Notes: generated by a model not told the origin, from the sequence alone. 64,000 bases of DNA from Lampris incognitus (GCF_029633865.1 NC_079219.1:54238808-54302807), one strand, 5' to 3'; positions 34,301 to 48,969 are shown, counted from the stretch's first letter. Numbers and translations: made by a program.

Positions 34301-37300
34301 AGAGAGAGAGTGAGAGACAGAGTGAGAGAGAGAAAGAGAGAGACAGAGAGGGAGAGAGAGACAGAGAGGGAGAGAGAGACAGAGAGGGAGGGACAGAGAG
34401 AGAGTGAGAGACAGAGTGAGAGAGAGAAAGAGAGAGACAGAGAGGGAGAGAGAGACAGAGAGGGAGAGAGACAGAGAGAGGGACAGAGAGAGAGTGAGAG
34501 ACAGAGTGAGAGAGAGAAAGAGAGAGACAGAGAGGGAGAGAGACAGAGTGAGACAGAGTGAGTGAGAGACAGAGAGAGAGCGAGAGTGAGAGAGAGACAG
34601 AGTGAGACAGAGTGAGTGAGAGACAGAGAGAGAGCGAGAGTGAGAGAGAGACAGACAGAGAGACAGAGTGAGAGGGACAGAGAGAGAGCGGCAGCAAGAT
34701 AAAGATGAGGAGCTATGAAGAGATGAGAGAGAGAAGGGGAGGTAGCAGAGATGGAGGGAATGTGAGCAGACAGACTGCAGCAGAGCTGAGCTCAGGAAGG
34801 ATCGATTCCTGGACAGAGGAGGAGCAAACAGGGTGACTAATGAATAATGAGGGGAGAGAGCCGGGACACGGGGGAGGTGGAGGGGTAGAGAACAGGACCG
34901 GGGTGGGGGGGGATATTTCCCTCAGTTTAAGGGAAAACAAGGGCTCAACAATGCCGATGCATTAAGACAGCCGGGCCCGAAGTGAAACGGCCGAAGAAAG
35001 ACCCAGAAACTTTTGTGTGTCTGCTGCTTCTCAGATGTTGTTCCCGGACTTCTTCTGTAAAAAAAAACCCCCCAAAAACAACTATTAAATTCGGGGATCA
35101 ATTCTGGCAACGCTAACGCAATGCGCGTCTGGTTGCAGGGAACGCAACGGCCCGTGCTGTGGTGCAGGGGAGACCGCTAATGCAGACCTTGTGTTGCATG
35201 ATTTTGTGCGTGTTTGTAAGCTGAGGGGCCAACATAATCACGGGGGTCCATTGGGTTATTAACTGATCTTCTGATAAAGCTGGACGGCTTGTTTTCACTC
35301 CAAACATACAATCAGGAAATCGAGTGTTACGCGCAAACACACACACACACACACACACGTGCACAAACACACATACAGACACACACGCCGAGTTCTGGTG
35401 AGGACTACAGTGTGTTTGTTTGTTGACTGGGTTTAGAGGAACATTTTTGCCAGAGGGTGAGGAGAAATGAGGAGAACATACTGATGTGTGGGGTGTGTGC
35501 GTGCACATGTGTGTGCGTGCATGTGTGTGTAGATTCCTGAAAACTGCCAGCAGTGTGTGTTGATTAACAAACTGTCACTAAGGCCAAACCCCCCCCCCCC
35601 CGCGTGACTTGTGACAGCCCTGAGATGCTGGGAACATTCCTCATGTTTTCTCTCGCTCTCTCTCTCTCTACTTTCTCGGACAACAAGGTGAGGTTCAGGG
35701 GGCGTCCGGGTGGCGCGGCGGTCTACTCCGTTGCCTAACGACACGGGCATCGCTGGTTTGAATCCCCGTGCCACCTCCGGCTTGGTCGGGCGTCCCTACG
35801 GACACGATCAGCCGTGTCTGCGGGTGGGAAGTGTGTCCTGGCCGCTGCGCTAGCGCCTGCTCTGGTCGGTCGGGATGCCTGTTCGGGGGGGGGGGGGGGA
35901 CAGTGTGATCCTCCCACGTGCTACGTCCCCCATGGCGAAACTCCTCACTGTCAGGTGAAAAGAAGCGGCTGGCGACTCCACATGTATCGGAGGAGGCATG
36001 CGGTAGTCTGCAGGGAGCAGTGACCGGGACGGCTCGGAGGAGCGGGGTAATTGGCCGGGGAAAAAAGGGGGAAAAATTGCAGAAAACAAAAAACCCGAGG
36101 TGACATTCTTACCCCGTGAGACCGACAAGTAGGAAAGTAGGATATCTTTCGATCGTTTCAGGGCCACTTCCGAAATGAGAATCGAAACGGCAGTGCCATG
36201 AAAGCACTGCTGCGCTCTTCGAGAGAGGAGTGCTTGGAGGAGAAGAAAACAAGGAAGTTACTGAGAGGCAATTTTTGTTTTTATTGCGGTATCATTGCTT
36301 TAGGGTAATTAGATCGCATCATAACCGTCCATAGGGTGGGTGGTTGTGTCAGGAAGGGCATCCCATGTAAGATTCTGCCAAATCATTATGCGGATTGACA
36401 AGACCGCCATTGGTGCTGCGCCCTCACAGGGTGCCGGTGGAAACTACCAGAGCCGCTGTGGCGACCCCTGGGAAACAGGGAACAAACCAGTAGAAGAAGA
36501 AGATGAGATCATACCAGGACTACAACAACAGCAAGAACATACATACTAACACATATATCCAAAACAAATCACTGTCCAGGAGAACGAACGCCGGGATGAC
36601 TGTCGGAACTGCCGGTCTGCATGGGCTAGCAGTTAGCTTAGCCTGCCCCGCTTCCGCATCCTGTCAGACCGCCCTCGGTGCTTCTTCCTCGGGCGCAGCT
36701 CCAGGCCCAAGGACGCAGCAGACCAGGCTCCCTCGGCCGATCTGACGCCGGCTCTCCCAGCCAGACACCCTCAACACACCTCCTCACACTCCACATGACG
36801 ACACCAAAAACACCACAGTCAAGGCTAGGCGAGGCCGCCGCGGGACTGCCCTTGGTGTTAGCGGAACTGCCGGTCTGCATGGGCTAGCAGTTAGCTTAGC
36901 CTGCCCCGCTTCCATGTCCTGTCAGACCGCCCTCAGTGTTACCTCCTCGGTCACGGCTGCAGGCCCAAGGACGCAGCAGACCAGGCTCCCTCGGCCGATC
37001 TGACGCCGGCTCTCCCAGCCAGACACCCTCAACACACCTCCTCACACTCCACATGGCGACACCAAAAACACCACAGTCAAGGCTAGGTGAGGCCGCCGCG
37101 GGACCGCCCTCGGTGTTAGCGGAACTGCCGGTCCGCATGGGCTAGCAGTTAGCTTAGCCTGCCCCGCTTCCACGTCCTGTCAGACCGCCCTCGGTGTTAC
37201 CTCCTCGGTCACGGCTGCAGGCAGGGCCGTGGTCCCTGGGCCCACAAGACGTGGCAGACCAAGCTCTCCCAGCCATCAAACGAAGACAAAACATAACCAC

Positions 37301-37976
37301 AGAAGTGAACAAAGACACTGCATGGAGGCCGCTGCAAACGTGAATTTGCGCCGCCATCTTCGCACACCAGAAGTGGAAATATATTCCATATGATTCAGTG
37401 GGGAGGTGTTATATGAGGGGTTACATATGAAAAGATGCATTTAGAGTTTATATACACGCCAGCACACACACACCTCTAAGTGAGTAGGTGGGGGCGCAGT
37501 GCACCCACTCGCCGTTTCGCCATTTGCATAGTGGAGGGATTGTGTATGTGACAGCGGCGTGTTAGCCTAACACAGTGTTTTTATAGAGCATATAAGAGCC
37601 TGCTCATCTCCCCCAGACCGCCTTTATTAAAGCCAAAGCCTCAGATCCGCTCAGCCTGCTGGATTTCACTGCACACATATTACTGTCCTCAGGGCTTACA
37701 CCGCTCACAGAAGACAGGGGGGGGGGGAGAAAATGATAGGGAGAGAGGGCGAGAGACTGAGACAAAGGGCAGAGGAGACAATGAGGGTGTGAGAGACAGA
37801 GAGATGGCATAAAACAGAAAGAAATGGGTGAAAGAGATCAAGACAGAAAGTGAGGGAAGGAGAGAAAGAGTAATACAGAGAAGGTCTGCAGGGTTCAGGG
37901 GACACATCAAGAGTGAAATGACTCCCAGCTGCTGACATTAACATACACACACACACACACACACACACAGACACAA

Positions 37977-38018
<42 letters not shown>

Positions 38019-39566
38019 GCGTGCACACGCATGCATGCACAGACACTCGCTCACACACACACAAGCATGCATGCACACACATGCACACACACGCAATCAC
38101 ACACTCAAACACACAAACAAGCATTCACACATGCATGCACACACACGCGCAATCATGCACTCATTCACACAAACAAGCACGCACGCACACGCACGCACAC
38201 ACACACACATGCACACACACACACATACACTCTCAAGCACTCGTTCACACACACAAGCATGCACACACACAGACAAGCACGCACGCACACACGCACACAA
38301 ACATGCAGGCACACACACGTGCACACACACGCATGCACACACACACACACACTCTCAAGCAGTCATTCACACACACAAGCATGCACACACACAGACAAGC
38401 ACACACAAACACACGCATGCACACACACTTTTTCACACATGCACGCACACACACGCACACACACACGCACACACCTGTTATGTAGCATGGAGTGACACCC
38501 AGGCTGTGTGGTTGTGTTGGCGTCACAGTTTGCTAAGTGTTATGGTAGATTTGTCATCTGCTAGACGTGTCAGTGTGTATCACTTTCAGGCTGAAGGTCA
38601 GTGTGCTGCCCCTGCAGGACACATGTTGGAGGAAAACAGCCTCGCACCCAGGACACACACAGCCCAGTTCACCAGACCCAGGCTGCGTCTCTGTCCTCAC
38701 CAGCGAAATGACAAACGTTCCTTTCTTTTATTCCCCCCCCCCCCTTTTCTCTCCAATTGTACTCGGCCAATTACCCCGCTCTCCGAGCCGCCCTGGTCGC
38801 TGCTCCACCCCCCTCCGCCGATCCGGGGAGGGGTGATAACTCCACATGCCTCCTCCCATACATGTGGAGTCGCCAACCGCTTCTTTTCACCCGACAGTGA
38901 GGAGTTTCACCAGGGGGGCGTAACGTGTGGGAGGATCACGCTATTCCCCCCCAGTTCCCCCTCCCCCCCCCGAACATGTACCCCGACCGACCAGAGGAGG
39001 TGCTAGTGCAGCGACCAGGACACACACCCACATCCGGATCCCCACCCACAGACACGGCCACTCGCATCTGTAGGGACGCCCGACCAAGCCGGAGGTAACA
39101 CGGGGATTCGAACCGGCGATCCCCGTGTTGGTAGGCAACGGAATAGACCGCCACGACCAAACTGAAGAGAATAGTTAGATTAAAGATCTGTAAAAAAAAA
39201 AAAGAGAAAGTCTTCCTTTCTCTTGCAAAACCCACGCTGCTCTGGGCCCGAAACACCCAGTCAACCACATCCAGGACATAAACACTTTACTGCGCTCTTC
39301 CTGGGGGCAGGGCAGATGCATGCTGGGTAAAAAAAAAACAAACAAAGAAAAAAAATCCCCTGGTGCCCGAGAGCTAGATACCTTACGATTACAGTTTGGG
39401 TGTCAACAAATACGAGTAACTATAATCGGTGGACGACACAAAAACAGAACAGTGTGTTATTACGACCGGTCTACAAACACTCGGCGCACAATGAACACGC
39501 CACGAGGACATGACTCACACGTGAGCGCCCCCACACACTCGTAATGAGAGCAGACGTGTCTATCTT

Positions 39567-39597
<31 letters not shown>

Positions 39598-42500
39598 CTG
39601 TGTGTGTGCAGGATGACAGGTCTGCTCAGCTGTCTTTGATCTGTGTTTTATTAGAGGCCTGGGGAAGACGCTGCTGAGTTGGAAAACATGTCATGTTGCT
39701 AACACACTCCACAGGGAAGGCGTGTGTGTGTGTGTCTGTGTGCATGTGTGTGTCTGTGTGCGTGTGCATGTGCATGTGTGTGTGTGTGTGTATTTCGCTC
39801 CCTCTTAGTGTGAGTCTGTGAGAATCTGTTTATTTATTAGGCTTCTCCCCCGCCAGCTATGATTTGCTTATACTGGAGTACAGCCCTGCGTTTTTCGATG
39901 TACACAAACACACATGCACACAAACAGCAGACACCCACGCGCTCTTTCACCCACGCACACACACACACACAATTCCTGCACCAACACCGAGTCCTTGTCC
40001 AAAATCAGGGATGCAAACACATGTATGGTGAAAAAGAGAGCTACCCAAATATCATGTAACCATGTGGCTAAAGCCTGTGCTATATGTTCAAATAAACAGG
40101 AAGTTGTATTTAATATACTCAGATCAATAAGAGGCAGACAGACAAGTAGTAAATTCCATCCACCCAGTACCCAAGCCGCTAATCCTGATCGGGGTCGCAG
40201 GGATGCTGGAGCCTATCCCAGCAGTCACTGGGCGGCAGGTGGGGCGACATCCTGGACAGACCGCCGGTCCATCACAGGGCCCTGTTTCAGCAGCTCAGAT
40301 ATATTCCGTATTTCCAAGTTCAGTACGTCTCCCAGATCTTAAATCTCCTCACTACATGTGAGGGTTGTGGTTGGTGTTCAGTATTATTTATGTTGACAGT
40401 CAAGCCCACAGTAAACATGTTGTGTTACTCAAGAGATAATTATTCTCCATGATATGAAATATTGCAATATTGGAGATGATTTAAGGGCCGAAACCATGCA
40501 AAAACGTGACGTGAACATATAGTGTATCGATACGGCCCAGCAATATATTTCCACCGTTTTCCTGACTCGTCCGCAATTTCTACGCTTTAGGATTACATTT
40601 TCCAAATTCTCGTTCTATACATCTCCAGATGCTGCGGCTTTGCACAGGGACCCTGACATTCACTCTGTGAGGTCCCAGATGTGCCCTCGAACATGTGAAG
40701 TTGAAGAACACAGAAACAGGATCCGACAGTTCCAAGTAGTAAATTAAGCTTTTTATTTTCAGAATTAGAAAAGTAACATAACTGCAGTGTTGGGGAGTCG
40801 TTAATTACATGTACTTCAATTATATCCTCAATGTGCGACACTGTCCGCTCCTTAAAACACTCCCGGGATGCCTCAGTGAGGTCTTACATCACACACTGTC
40901 ACACTTTACTCTTCGTCACTTCTGTTGTACCTCTGTGTAACTACAGGACATTCCAGACTCATTCATTCATTCATCTTCAGCCGCCTCTCCGGGGTCGGGT
41001 CGCGGTGGCAGCAGGCTAAGTTGGGCACTCCAGACGTCCCTCTCCCCAGCAACGCCCTCCAGCTCCTCCTGGAGGATCCCAAGGCGTTCCCAGGCCAGAT
41101 TGGACATGTAGTCCATCCAGCGAGTTCTGGGTCTACCCCGGGGTCTGCTCACAGTTGGACGAGCCCGGGAAAACCTTCAAAGGAAGGCGCCCAGGAGGCA
41201 TCCTTACCAGATGCCCGAACCACCTCAACTGGCTCCTTTTGACGCAAAGGAGCAGCGGCTCTACTCCGAGCTCCCTCTGGATGTCTGACCTCCTCACCCT
41301 ATCTCTAAGGCTGAGCACAGACACCCTATGGTGGAAACTCATTTCAGCCGCTTGTATCCACGATCTCACCCTTTCGGTCACGACTGAAAGCTCATGACCA
41401 TAGGTGGGGATTGGAACGAAGATTGACTGGTAAATTGAGAGCTATACCTTCCAGGCTCAGCTCCCTCTTCACCACAACAGTCCAGTACAATGTCCGCATT
41501 ACTGCTGATGCTGCACCAATCCGACTATCAATCTCCCGCTCCATCCTAACCTCACCCGTGAACAAGACCCCGAGATACTTGAACTCCTTCACTTGAGGCA
41601 ATAACTTATCCCCAACCTGGAGGGAGGAATCCATCATTTTTCATCAGAGAACCATGGCCTCAGACTTGGAATCCTGACTCAGATTGTGGTAACTTTCCAC
41701 AACATAGTTTGGATGTACTTGAACTACTTTTTCAAAGTCGTTTTCTTTGAGAGTAGTTCAGATGTAGTTGAACTTCTTTTCATTGTGCAGTAGCTCGTAG
41801 TTAGTCCATCTGTAGTCCATCAGTACGTCTTTGCTTTGACTTGGGAGGGTTTCTATGGCTTTATGCCTGGCAGCATTCCTTTGCTTGATGCAGCATCCAT
41901 CAGTACGTCTTCTTCTTTGCCTTCACTTGGAGTGTTTCAAGGGCTTTACATCTAGCAGCATTCCTTTGCATGGCTGTAGGTCTCAGCCGTGCTTCTTTCT
42001 CCTCTTCTTGTGCAGTCCTCTTGCTCTCTTGTGCACTTGCATGTTTTTTTGCAGCCTGTTGTAATGCTACATCATCAACACATCATAATTTCCTCATATT
42101 TCAAGTACCATTAATAAATGCTTAAGAGGTTTGCTGAAATTTTTTAATGCAACCCTGTTCAGAGTGACCCTGACAATAACCATGTGAAATTTGGGGTTAT
42201 TTTACTGTCTAAAAACAGACGCTGGCCAAGAGGATGGCATAACACAGGACAGCTAACACGTCAGGCCAGGACTCCACAGTCTAAACCCATCTACAGCCAG
42301 CGTCCACTCTTTCAAGGATGAGGATGTGCACACCCTTGATAGATAGTAACGCTGGTTTGAACGGGGAGTCAAAGAAGCCATCTATGTTAAGAGGGAACGA
42401 CCATCCCTGAACTGGGCGGGGGAGGGGGGGTCTAAGAGTACATCTGTCACCATTTTACAATGCTGTGATTGCAACTATTCCCCAATACTCTTGTGAATAG

Positions 42501-45500
42501 TACACATGGCCATTGAAACTCTAACTAATGGTCACACCCATATTTGCATATGAAACCGATCATTGGTTTCGGTCGTTATGCCACTGTGTTTTTTATAAGG
42601 GTGGGGACACCTGCAGTCAGTTGAGACTGAAGAGGTCACTTCGATGAGTGATGAAACGTTTCTCTCAATAAACGTTGTGTCCAGATGAACTGATTCAACT
42701 TTCTGTGATTTTACTAGTTTCTGAGAAAATTAAACGGAAAATTATTTCAAACTACATTATACCATTCATAATTTTCTCATCAGAGTCAGAATCATGTGGG
42801 CCATGTAGGTTGGCACAATTTGACTCCGGGTTCGTGGCTCTCAGCGTAAATCCTTAAAAGGTACATTTTTTTTTGGATTTTCTCCCCAATTGTTTCTGGC
42901 CAATTACCCCACTCCTCTGAGCTGTCCCGGTCACTGCTCCAACCCCTCTGCCGATCCGGGGAGGGCTGCAGACCACCACATGCCTCCTTCCATACATGTG
43001 GAGTCGCCAGCCGCTTCTTTTCACCTGACAGTGAGGAGTTTCACCAGGGGGACGTAGTGCGTGGGAGGATCACGCTATTCCCCCCAGTTCTCCCTCTCCC
43101 CTGAACAGGCATCCTGACCGACCAGAGGAGGCGCTAGTGCAGCGACCAGGACACATGCCCACATCCGGCTTCCCACCCGCAGACACAGCCAACTGTGTCT
43201 GTAGGGACGCCCGACCAAGCCGGAGGTAACACGGGGATTCGAACTGGCGATCCCCGTGTTGACAGACAACGGAATAGACCGCCACGCCACCCAGATGCCA
43301 AAAAGTATTTCCAGTGGGATCCTGTTCATGGTAGGGGTCATTCTGAACAGGATTTCGTTGAACATTTCAGCAAACCGCCTAAGCGTTTTTTATGACAGTT
43401 GAAATATGAGGAAATGATAATTATTATAATGTAATTTCAGCTGACTTTCCCTCTAATTGACTCAAAAACTGTAAAATAACTCCAGTGCCAAATCGTCCTT
43501 GAAATGTCGTGTGAGGGGACTTCCCTTGTACAGTCAAACTACTCAAAATTTGACACGGTCATAGTTTGGAACATTTTGAGCACAAATCCATTATGCTCCC
43601 CAGCAAACCTACTACGGAAATGGTTTTATCAAATTTAGACTTGCGTCACACATTCAACAAAACTTATTTAATATTTCACGTGTATTATAATGTCGTTTTA
43701 ATTTGCTATATAAAATGTGAGAAAGGATTGCTCAATTGCGACTCGTCCTTTTTTGGCTGCCACAACCACCAGTACACCAGACCGCAGAGGGGGCACATGC
43801 TTTAATAAAGTGCATGTGCGACTTAATTAAAGCGTGTGTGCAATATGTGACACCCTCCCCCCCCGGGCTGCGTAGTAATGTGAGGTTGGCAACAGACCCC
43901 GACGGTTGAGTTGGATTTTTTTTTTTGCTCAACGCCACATGAACATGACAGAAATACACTGTAGGAGTCGTTAAGGAGATTCGCCCGCCACCCATATCCC
44001 CCAACAAAAACTCTTCCACAAACTCGAGACCCCCTTTTTAGGAGTGTGTGGGAAGACGGCGGCGCGGACTCACGTTTGCAGCGGCTTCACCCAGTACCGA
44101 CTATGCAGTGTCTTTGTCCACGTCCAAGTCCAAGTTTGTGTCGTTGTGATTTGAGCTTCGATTTTTTTCCCCGTTTAATGGCTGGGAGAGATGGCGTTGG
44201 GTCGGCTGGGGGAGCCTGGTCTGCTGCGTCCGGTGGGCCCAGGGACCACGGCCCCGCCTGGAGCTGCGCCCAAGAGGAAATACCGAGGTGGTTCTGGTGG
44301 CGGCCTTGCCTAACGTCGACTGTGCAGTGTTTTTGTCTGTGTTTTGTGTGTCGATGGTGTCTGGCTGGGAGAGCTGGCGTTGGATCGGCTGGGGGAGCCT
44401 GGTCTGACGCGTCCGGTGGGCCCAGGGACCACAGCCCTGCCTGGAGCTGTGCCCAAGAGGAAACACTGAGGTGGTCTGGTGTCGACTGTGGAGAGGTGCG
44501 TCGATGGTGTCTGGCTGGGAGAGCTGGCGTTAGATCAGCTGGGGGAGCCTGGTCTGCCGCGTCTGGTGGGCCCAGGGACCACGGCCCCGCCTGGAGCTGC
44601 GCCCAAGAGGAAACACTGAGGTGGTCTGGTGTCGACTGTGGAGAGGTGTGTCGATGGTGTCTGGCCGGGAGAGCTGGCATTGGATCGGCTGGGGAAGCCT
44701 GGTCTGCTGCGTCCGGTGGGCCCAGGGACCACGGCCCTGCCTGGAGCTGCGCTCGAGGACGAAGCACCGAGGGTGGTCTGACAGGAAGCGGAAGCGGGGC
44801 AGCCTAAGCTAGCTGCTAGAATATGCAGACCGGCAGTTCCAACGGTCAGCCGGGCTGGCGTTCGTTCTCTGGACAGTGGAATTTTTTGGACTGTGTTGCA
44901 CTGATTGGACTGTGTTGTTAACGGTTTTTGTTCTTTGCTTTGTTCTCTCCGTTTTTGGTGGTGCCATTTTTGGACATTTTGGATTTGTGTTTTTATGTTT
45001 TGTGTTGCGCTGCTGTGGGCTGGAGGAAACGAAATTTCGTTTTTGCTTACGCAAGTACATGATAGAAATGACGAATCGGTCCCGATTCCTGATGAGCCAC
45101 GCTACACACAGAGTTCCAACAGTGTGCGCGCACACACCCGCACACACACACACACACATGCACATGTTCTAACAAGGTGAACCTTCCCTGTAGGGAGAAA
45201 CCAAACATATTACTGGATATCAAATGAGCGCTCTGGAACGGCCAAAAAACGAACATGACCTAAACGAGAACAACGACAAGACCACAAGTATGGATATGAG
45301 GGTTTGTGCGTGTCCCACACTCGGGTATCAAATCTGCATGTGTGCGCGTGTAGGAGTGCGAGAGGTGAGAAATGGAGAGACGGGGAAAGAGAGATAGCCT
45401 CCTCTCCTCTATCACTCCACCAGATGCCTCTATTTTCTGCTGCCCAGCCTCTTCCATCATCCCTGGGTCGAGACCTAAGCTGTCCAACTTCCCCTGCCTG

Positions 45501-45767
45501 GCTGTCCTCCGTGCTGCCGGCCGTCTTCTGGCCATCGCCTTCCCCCTGATCTGCCCCATTCACCTGTCTCGCTTTCGCTCTCCAGTATCGCTCCTAATCT
45601 CCCCCCTTTTCTCCCTCTATTCACTGTTCTGTGTCCCACCTCTCTTCTACTTTCTCTGACGCGAGTACTTCACTTCAGAGCCCCCCCCCCCCCCCGTCCC
45701 GCCCCCGTCCTTTTCCCCTTTATCTCCTGAACGCTGGGGGCTACTTCAGTCTGGGCAGGTTACGGGT

Positions 45768-45816
<49 letters not shown>

Positions 45817-46548
45817 CTACCAAGAGGGCCATTGTGTGCTCTGAGAGGCTGTGAGTGGGCCCAGAGTGTGTCTGCAGCGATCGCTTACAGCACGACAAAG
45901 CGGAGGTCAGGGCCGCTGTCTCCTCGCTTGTTTCTAGCAGGTTCCGCCTGCCTTGTTACATGACAGCCTGAGAGGCAGCAGGGGAGGCCGTGTGCGTGTC
46001 TGTACGTACTGTGCGTGAGTGATGGAGGGGTGTCGCACACTGGTTTGTGTGCTTGTGTGTGTGTGTGTGTAAACGAATAAACAGACTGCAGGTTTTTACC
46101 GCTCTTCTAGCCTACTGACCGCTCCAACTGCTTTAATACCCTGATGGCAGAGCCTGCCGTTCCCGAGGTGCCAAGCTGCTCATCAGGACACGTCGACATG
46201 CTCTCCAAAGGAGCCGGGGATCGAACCAGCAACCTTCCGATTACTGGACGACCCGCTCTACCTCCAATTTTTTTTTTGTGAGATATCAAAATACTGTGAG
46301 ACCAAACGTTCCCCAAGGCGAGGTCATGTCCCGCAACACTCCAGATGACAGACTAAAGACCCCGTCTGTCTCTGTATCTGTGTGTTTGTGTGTGTCTGTG
46401 TGTGCGCTTGCATGTCTACTGTACCTAAACTAGACTGCTTCCCTGAACACAAAGGATAAAAAAATAATAATAATAGAAAGGAGATCTCTGTGGGCAGAGG
46501 GCGTACACAGCATACAGATTGTGTGTGTGTGAGTGTGTGTGTGTGTGT

Positions 46549-46586
<38 letters not shown>

Positions 46587-47056
46587 CAGACGGGGCACGG
46601 CAGTGATTAATGGAACTGTCATGGACGAAGAAAGCCCCGAGTCTGACCAGAGAATAGAGGAGACATCCGAGAAATGTTACAGAGCCCAGTTATAGGCCAC
46701 CGAACAGAGAACACCACACAGGAGACTAGTGCAACCACACACACACACACACGCGCGCACACACACGCATGCATGCACACATGCACACCACACAGGAGAC
46801 TAGTGCAACCACACACACACACACACACACACTGCTACAGTAGCCCTGTTCTGGTTGGTCATTTTATCAATGAAAGGCTAATAAACACAACTTTGTAATT
46901 TTGCATGTGTTTGTTTATGTGTGTGTGTGTGTTTGTGTGCGTTTCCCTCAGATCCTGCAAAAGGTCCTTATGGAAGGATGACAACAACACCCGATTACAC
47001 ACCCGTCTTACACTTAACAGTGTCTGAGTTTACAGGCAGTAACTGCCTGCGCTGAA

Positions 47057-47105
<49 letters not shown>

Positions 47106-48142
47106 CACACACATCTACAGACAGAAGCTGGAGCCTTGCAAGAAACAGAGACTGCTCTTTCTCCCAGTATATCACTGACCCAGAACCCTGCTACTGTACA
47201 CACACAGACACACACACACACACACACAGAAATCCCCCAGGAGAGACCGCCATGCAGCCTGTGAACCTCATCACAGGGGGAGGAAGGCGGACTCCCCTAC
47301 TCCTGTCTCCCCCCATTTCCCCAAAGTGACCACCGCGGCTCTCCCTCTTTAAAGTGCATCCTTCCTTCCTTTCCATTCCTCCTCCTCCCTCCTTCCCGGG
47401 GGCTGGGGGTGGGGGGCTGGCCCCGGGGGGTGGGGGTGGGGGGCTGGCGATGTGAAGCAATTGGGGGGGGGTGAAAGCTGAGGGGCACTCGGGAGCGGCG
47501 TGACGTGGCCCGCCAGACTCGCCTGCCCCGAACGGACGGAGGAGAGGACGGAAGGAAGGAGGGATTTTGTGTATTGCCCGATGTGTCCCATCCATCACCT
47601 ACCTACCCCTCCACTCCCCTCTCTGTTGACCTGACTCCGCCAGTCTCCCACCCCCCCTTCCCGTGTCTCACAACCCCTCTCCCACAATCAGATCTCATTA
47701 CGTGCTATTATACCATTATACACACACTCACACAGAGCCCTTTTCTCACACAGACACGCACATTAATAAAACAACGAGGGACAAGGCGGGTGGAGGGGGA
47801 GTGGGGCGGGGGGGCGGGACGGGGGCCTTTGTGTAGGTAGATTAGATAAAGAGAACACAAATGCTATTAGGCTGGTGGTTTGAAAGCCACGGCCCCATGC
47901 TGACGGAGACCCGGGGGACTACGCGGTGGTCCCTGGCGGCAGACGGTGGGAGTCGCCGACACATCAGAGCCCCGGATCACATCAGAGACCCGGATCGGGT
48001 TTTTCTGCTTTTGTGGGGACGGATCCATATCGGGGCTAAAAGCTATCTAACCAGGTAGGGGGTTATTTTTGTTATCACGGAGCCTGGGAAAATGTCTGCG
48101 GACAGCACATTAGCTCTAAATACAACGTTAATATAGATTCTA

Positions 48143-48181
<39 letters not shown>

Positions 48182-48926
48182 GGGATTCTGTCTTGCCCTT
48201 TCAGTTGGACTCAAAGTGGTATAACTGTTGCTGCCTCCATAAAAAATTAGTAACTAACTGTAACAAGCGTAATGTCAGCTGTGTGTGTTTGTGTGTGCAC
48301 GCCTGAAGCTGTGTGTAAGTGTGTGTGTGTGTGTGTGTGTGTTTGCAGTCTCCAGCAGGACAAATGGATCCAGATGGGAACTTCCAGGATCACATTCCCT
48401 ACAGGAAGTCATCCACCTGAGGGCACGGAGAGAGATGTGCCCAGATGCACGCACACACACACACACACACACACACCCCCCATGCATGCGCGTACACACG
48501 TGCATTAATGCTAATCAGGATCAGGTTCCCTGCTCTATGTGTGTGTGTGTGTGCGTGTGTGTGTGTGTGTGTGTGTGAACATGTCACTCGTGCCAGGGCA
48601 GCTGTAGTAATTGGTAAGTCATCAGGGCGTGCATGACGACTGATGGGTCATCACCGAGCCAACATGTGATCCAGTTTTCATGTAACCGAGCTTCTAATCA
48701 ATGGGCTATAAAAGGCGTGGCGTTCCCGGCGGGATGATTGCCTCGGAAGGTTCTGGAATACCGGTGCCAATTTATTCCCTCCGCGGCACGGAGAATCGAT
48801 TTGCTCCGATCAACGCCGCCGGCCATCAACGCAAAAGCACATGCGACGAACTGTTACACAGGTAAGATTTTAAACCCACCCGTGTGAGCGGGTATACACA
48901 CATGCACGGTCCCTCACACTCTCTGG

Positions 48927-48969
<43 letters not shown>

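Noticed and set aside
33543-34697. 384-codon minus-strand open frame
   Set aside because: It translates the GAGA-type purine array into Ser/Leu runs. Lack of stops follows from composition.
38021-39006. 323-codon His/Thr-rich frame
   Set aside because: It reads the CA repeat and then runs into a SINE.
44046-44807. 253-codon Trp/Arg-rich frame with internal repeats
   Set aside because: The repeated peptide is the 150-bp tandem unit of a noncoding retroelement; no support from other copies, which use other frames.
46205-46262. tRNA gene on the minus strand
   Set aside because: There is a good B box but no closing acceptor stem, and SINE body follows.
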